NCBI GenBank assembly: GCA_903892365.1
Contig: CAITIF010000427.1
Location: forward strand, 1-8,204
Direction: 5' to 3'
Origin: an uncultured Pirellula sp.
GTDB lineage: Bacteria > Planctomycetota > Planctomycetia > Pirellulales > Pirellulaceae
DNA: 8,204 nucleotides
In this document: positions 5,280 through 8,204 of the stretch, one piece after another
How the letters are laid out: each line of letters begins with the position of its first letter
Position numbering within the stretch: the stretch's first letter is position 1
Notes under the pieces: generated by a model
Told to the model about the DNA's origin: nothing
The model's input: only the letters and a program-made list of their open reading frames with translations
Database searches by the model: none
Position numbers and translations under genes: made by a program

Positions 5280-6713
5280 TCAGAACAAGGGTCGAATTTC
5301 TGCGGCGAGGAAGAAGGAGCCTGCAACGCAGATCAATTCCTGGTCCACGGCTGATTCTATCGCGTGGCGTAATGCAACGTCGCTGGAAGGGGCTGACAAT
5401 ATCTCAACATGTGGGAAATGCGATTGATGTTCTTTGGCAATGGCTTCTAGGTTTTCCAGCGGGACAACTCGAGGGTTGTTTTGAAACTGGGTCAAAATGA
5501 TTCGGTCGAAGGCTGGCATCAGTTGCAAAACCATTTTGGTAACTTCTTTGTCTTTGGAACATGCGAATACGATGGTTCGTTTTGCAGGGGAGTAGTGTTC
5601 GTTAAGAGCGTTAATCAGCGCTTCGATCGACGCCACGTTGTGAGCGGTGTCGATCACAACAGTAGGATGACTGGCAACTTGTTCGATTCGACAACTGATT
5701 TGTGTTTCGGCCAGAGAATCCATGATCGCTTGGTTGTCGATCTTCCAGCCTAGCCTTTGGAGTCGTTGCCAAGCGGCGATGGCAATAGCTGCGTTTTCGC
5801 CCTGGTGTTGGCCGGCCATTCGAAGTGGGATGTCCGAAAAACCTGTTTCTGAGAGCTCCTTATTGAGAGCCTGGAAACTGAAACGGCGTCGTATGGGTTC
5901 GGAATGCGGTGCTTCTGGAAGATCTTGAGAGCTTCGCTTCGAATCGAAGTCTTGTCCGATTTGCCAGAGTTGGCAGCCAAGGGTTCGGCAGGTTGCATCG
6001 ATCACCTCGGCTGCGTCAGGGTGCCGAGCTCCGCTGATAACGGGGACGTTTTTCTTGATGATTCCCGCCTTTTCGCTGGCAATCAAAGAGATCGAGTTTC
6101 CCAGCTGCTGTTGATGATCGAAGCTGATGGAGGTAATCACGGCGAGCGTGCTTTGGCAGACGTTGGTACTGTCCAGGCGTCCGCCGAGCCCGACTTCGAT
6201 CACGTTTACGTCTGTTTCGCGGGCAGCAAAAAGGGACCAAGCCAGCGCGGTGGTCATTTCAAAAAACGTTGGCTGTCCGTGTTCGGATTGAGTCGTTTTC
6301 CGATCCGCCTGCTGAAGAGCATCGATTTGTGTGACCAATTCCCGGGGGCTGCAAGGAAGGCCGTCGACCACAAACCTTTCTTCCAGGTGCATTAGGTGGG
6401 GCGAAGTGTACAACCCCACTCGCATTCCAGAGCGTCGCAAAGCTTCGGCCAGGAGCCAGGAAACAGACCCCTTCCCTTTGGTTCCCGCAATATGAATTAC
6501 GGGTGCTCGTAACTGGGGAGCGCTAAGTTCATTCAATAAATGTTCCATCCGGCTAAGCCGAAAGGTCTGCCGGTTGTAGGGGCGGTCCGACGATTTCTCG
6601 TAGTTGATCCGGTCGTATAGGTAACGGACTGCGTCGGTGTAGCTGGGGTCGATCCGATCCATCGGGGCCATTTGGAGGTTTTCGGGGAAGATTCGATTGC
6701 GCGGAGACTTCAC
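5280..6713 (-). CDS. folC: Bifunctional-type folylpolyglutamate/dihydrofolate synthase (FolC)
   Basis: A cytosolic Mur-ligase-like enzyme that adds glutamate to folates using ATP, and in many bacteria also makes dihydrofolate from dihydropteroate. Of 477 residues, HIAGTKGKGSV (74-84) is the P-loop, YTSPHL (102-107) and FFEMTTALA (150-158) border the active site, EVGLGGRLDSTN (173-184) and SFDHQQQLG (197-205) carry magnesium-site residues, and IASEKAGIIK (211-220) has the lysine that is carbamylated in characterised relatives. The C-terminal domain shows GQHQGENAAIAIAA (301-314) and DTAHN (355-359), and ends with GSFFLAAEIRPLF. The residue after DH is Gln where Thr is common. It is longer than E. 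coli FolC (422 residues), mostly at the N-terminus. The chosen start is GTG 6713; ATG 6671 and ATG 6662 are equally plausible, and none has a clear ribosome site. An 86 bp gap separates it from the DUF1854 gene, so shared transcription is possible. Whether it has one or both activities cannot be read from sequence. Confidence 0.95.
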   Translation of the reverse strand: MKSPRNRIFPENLQMAPMDRIDPSYTDAVRYLYDRINYEKSSDRPYNRQTFRLSRMEHLLNELSAPQLRAPVIHIAGTKGKGSVSWLLAEALRRSGMRVGLYTSPHLMHLEERFVVDGLPCSPRELVTQIDALQQADRKTTQSEHGQPTFFEMTTALAWSLFAARETDVNVIEVGLGGRLDSTNVCQSTLAVITSISFDHQQQLGNSISLIASEKAGIIKKNVPVISGARHPDAAEVIDATCRTLGCQLWQIGQDFDSKRSSQDLPEAPHSEPIRRRFSFQALNKELSETGFSDIPLRMAGQHQGENAAIAIAAWQRLQRLGWKIDNQAIMDSLAETQISCRIEQVASHPTVVIDTAHNVASIEALINALNEHYSPAKRTIVFACSKDKEVTKMVLQLMPAFDRIILTQFQNNPRVVPLENLEAIAKEHQSHFPHVEILSAPSSDVALRHAIESAVDQELICVAGSFFLAAEIRPLF

Positions 6714-7016
6714 AGTTTATTTGGATTCAAGTGAGTTGTGTGAGGGGGGGAGTCGCTTGTCGTCCGAATGTTTGGGATTTATAGTGCTTGCTCGGCGATT
6801 CGTTGCCCGAGTCTGAGAGTGCTTCCAAAGGAAAAAGTCCTGCGTTGGTGATCCAACTAGTGGTCCTTTTTGATGGGTGGCATCGCTGAACCGGGGTATA
6901 ACCCGAAGCGTATTGGGCGGAAGTCGCAAGACAGATCCCCAAAAATGGCACTGAATCCAATAAAGCGTGCTTTCCCCTAGCATTCCGGTCCGATCCTACT
7001 TTTCCCAAGCTATTTC
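6714..7016. other. Divergent intergenic region between folC and the ABC transporter gene
   Basis: This 303 bp stretch must hold promoters for folC (leftward) and the ABC gene (rightward). No convincing coding frame is present. Candidate -10 boxes are TATAAC (6897-6902, plus) and TATAAA (6783-6778, minus), but neither has a good -35 box at normal spacing, so I do not call promoters. Other marks are a run of seven G (6744-6750) and a small hairpin GTTGG-TGAT-CCAAC (6844-6857). No Shine-Dalgarno site precedes the ABC gene's ATG. Confidence 0.4.
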
Positions 7017-7943
7017 ATGTCAACATCAACGGCCACCCCTCCCGCCACAGGCGTTTCGACCGATCCCACGAATGTTATTGTTGAAACGAGAAATCTCGGA
7101 AAGATTTATCGCGATTTCTGGGGTCGCAAGAAGGTACACGCTCTGAAATCGCTGGATATTGAAGTACGCCGCGGCGAGATTTTTGGACTGCTGGGGCCAA
7201 ACGGGTCTGGAAAATCAACCACGATTAAGTTGATGTTGGGTTTGTTGTTCCCAACTTCGGGACGGGCGTTTGTCTTCGGAAAAGATGCAACGGATGTATC
7301 GAAGAACGAGCGAATCGGGTATCTGCCCGAAGAATCGTACTTGTACAAATTTTTGAATGCAGAAGAAACGCTGGACTTTTACGGTCGACTTTTCGACATG
7401 CCTGCGGAAGTTCGACGCGAGCGTACTGAACAATTGATTCAAATGGTTGGGCTCCAGCGAGCACGACGTCGCCAATTGAAGGAATATTCCAAAGGGATGA
7501 CCCGTCGGATTGGTTTGGCTCAAGCGCTTATCAATGAACCTGAGTTTCTTGTTCTGGACGAACCAACCACAGGATTGGATCCGATCGGGACTCGCGAAAT
7601 GAAGGATCTGATCCTTCGCTTGCGCGACCAAGGCAAGACAATCTTGATGTGTTCGCACCAGCTTGCTGACGTTCAGGATGTGTGTGATCGCGTTGCGATT
7701 TTGCATCAGGGAGACCTGAAGGAACTTGGACGCGTCCAAGACTTGCTCAAGGTTCAAGACGTGACGGAGATTCACGCACGAGGTTTGGATGAAAAGACAA
7801 AGCAGGAAATCAAGGACTTGATAGCTCGTTCCAGCGGTGAGTTGCTGCAGATGGATAATCCGACCACGACGATGGAAGAGCTTTTCTTGGACATTGTTCG
7901 CGAAAGTGAACAAAGACCTGGTCGACGAGGTGGGGCTTCGTAA
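7017..7943 (+). CDS. ABC transporter ATP-binding protein (ABC-2 / NatA-like export type)
   Basis: The cytoplasmic ATPase of an ABC exporter; it needs a separate membrane permease, which probably begins at 8008. The 308 residues carry Walker [10 protein letters not shown] (60-68), a Q-loop region reading [10 protein letters not shown] (101-110) with Glu where Gln is classical, as is common in this subgroup, signature YSKGM (157-161) in place of LSGGQ, Walker B FLVLDE (177-182), D-loop GLD (186-188) and switch His214. The N-terminus has a 19-residue Ser/Thr/Pro-rich extension, and the last 80 residues form the variable C-terminal region seen in NatA/DrrA-like proteins, ending in a basic RPGRRGG tail. 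All ATPase motifs are intact. Translation ends at tandem TAA codons. No ribosome site precedes the ATG, and no closer in-frame ATG exists before the Walker A region. Cargo cannot be inferred: relatives export sodium, drugs, lipids or polymers. Confidence 0.93.
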   Translation: MSTSTATPPATGVSTDPTNVIVETRNLGKIYRDFWGRKKVHALKSLDIEVRRGEIFGLLGPNGSGKSTTIKLMLGLLFPTSGRAFVFGKDATDVSKNERIGYLPEESYLYKFLNAEETLDFYGRLFDMPAEVRRERTEQLIQMVGLQRARRRQLKEYSKGMTRRIGLAQALINEPEFLVLDEPTTGLDPIGTREMKDLILRLRDQGKTILMCSHQLADVQDVCDRVAILHQGDLKELGRVQDLLKVQDVTEIHARGLDEKTKQEIKDLIARSSGELLQMDNPTTTMEELFLDIVRESEQRPGRRGGAS

Positions 7944-8007
7944 TAAGCCTCTGAGTTGAAGAATTTACAAGACCTCGCGATCGTTGAAAGGGTAGTTGGT
8001 AACTGAG

Positions 8008-8204
8008 ATGCGTTTAACTCCAGAACAATTTTGGACTTACTCTGAGTGGCTGTTTGATAACTGGGGGCTCCTTACGGGATTGCTCCTGGTTATTGTCTTG
8101 GCTGTGATTGGATTTTTGGTTGGGTTCGTCGTGTCGATGGTGAAGCGAGGCCCCGGAGAAGGGTTTCTGCATGTCGCCAAGATCATCCGAGAATTGTTCG
8201 CGGT
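8008..8204 (+). CDS. Membrane protein, 5' part only; probable ABC-2 permease
   Basis: An open frame from ATG 8008 runs off the window edge after 65 codons. Its start reads MRLTPEQFWTYSEWLFDNWG, then one strong membrane segment (about 21-45, rich in Leu, Val, Ile and Gly), then VKRGPGEGF and a helical stretch. A TAG at 7993 blocks the frame upstream; TTG 7996 is the only other start. An AAAGGG lies 15 nt ahead of the ATG, rather far. It begins 64 nt after the ATP-binding gene on the same strand, which suggests its membrane partner, but the visible part has no diagnostic permease motif. Confidence 0.6.
   Translation, partial: MRLTPEQFWTYSEWLFDNWGLLTGLLLVIVLAVIGFLVGFVVSMVKRGPGEGFLHVAKIIRELFA

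Noticed and set aside
5904..6395. 163-codon plus-strand open frame inside folC
   Set aside because: It is antisense to the FolC ATP-binding region; no family resemblance.
6870..6902. Sigma-70-like promoter TTGATG...TATAAC ahead of the ABC gene
   Set aside because: The spacer is 21 bp, too long for a normal promoter, and no better -35 box is in place.
7215..7913. 232-codon minus-strand open frame opposite the ABC ATPase gene
   Set aside because: The plus strand encodes a complete set of ABC ATPase motifs; the opposite frame gives low-complexity, Cys/Phe/Gln-rich sequence with no recognisable domain.

Overview
The window reads as chromosomal DNA of a planctomycete, most likely of the Pirellulaceae type. 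This is inferred from the style of the proteins and the intergenic DNA: NadB, FolC and DUF1854 variants with planctomycete-like sequence, GTG starts, several genes without a recognisable Shine-Dalgarno site, and short structured intergenic repeats. No rRNA or tRNA gene, transposase or CRISPR array is visible. Species cannot be named from this sequence alone.

Layout. Positions 1-1204 hold one plus-strand gene, a Sir2/CobB-type NAD-dependent protein deacylase (173-916). It is bracketed by two copies of an 84-85 bp structured repeat (26-109 and 1012-1096). A second hairpin (1127-1166) follows in the convergent gap. Positions 1205-6713 are all minus strand, transcribed from right to left: folC (folylpolyglutamate/dihydrofolate synthase), an 86 bp gap with a heptamer tandem repeat and a 16 bp palindrome, a DUF1854 protein, nadB (L-aspartate oxidase), an unrecognised secreted or membrane-anchored repeat protein, and apbE (FAD:protein FMN transferase). 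The last four are tightly packed: a TGATG stop/start overlap, then gaps of 17 nt and 4 nt, so they look like one operon. Positions 6714-7016 are a divergent intergenic region. Positions 7017-8204 (plus strand) start an ABC-2-type export locus: an ATP-binding protein and the truncated beginning of a membrane protein that is probably its permease.

How the genes fit together. NadB is a FAD enzyme that commits aspartate to NAD synthesis, ApbE consumes FAD to flavinylate proteins, and the Sir2 protein consumes NAD, so the left half has a loose NAD/flavin theme. The DUF1854 family is annotated elsewhere as associated with cyanophycin (Asp-Arg polymer) metabolism. Its translational coupling to an aspartate-consuming enzyme is suggestive but unproven.

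The most notable non-coding signal is the repeat pair around the sirtuin gene. Each copy has one left arm and two competing right arms, and the inner stem differs between copies by two paired, compensatory changes, which argues that the fold is under selection. The most notable unknown gene is the repeat protein at 2202-3044.
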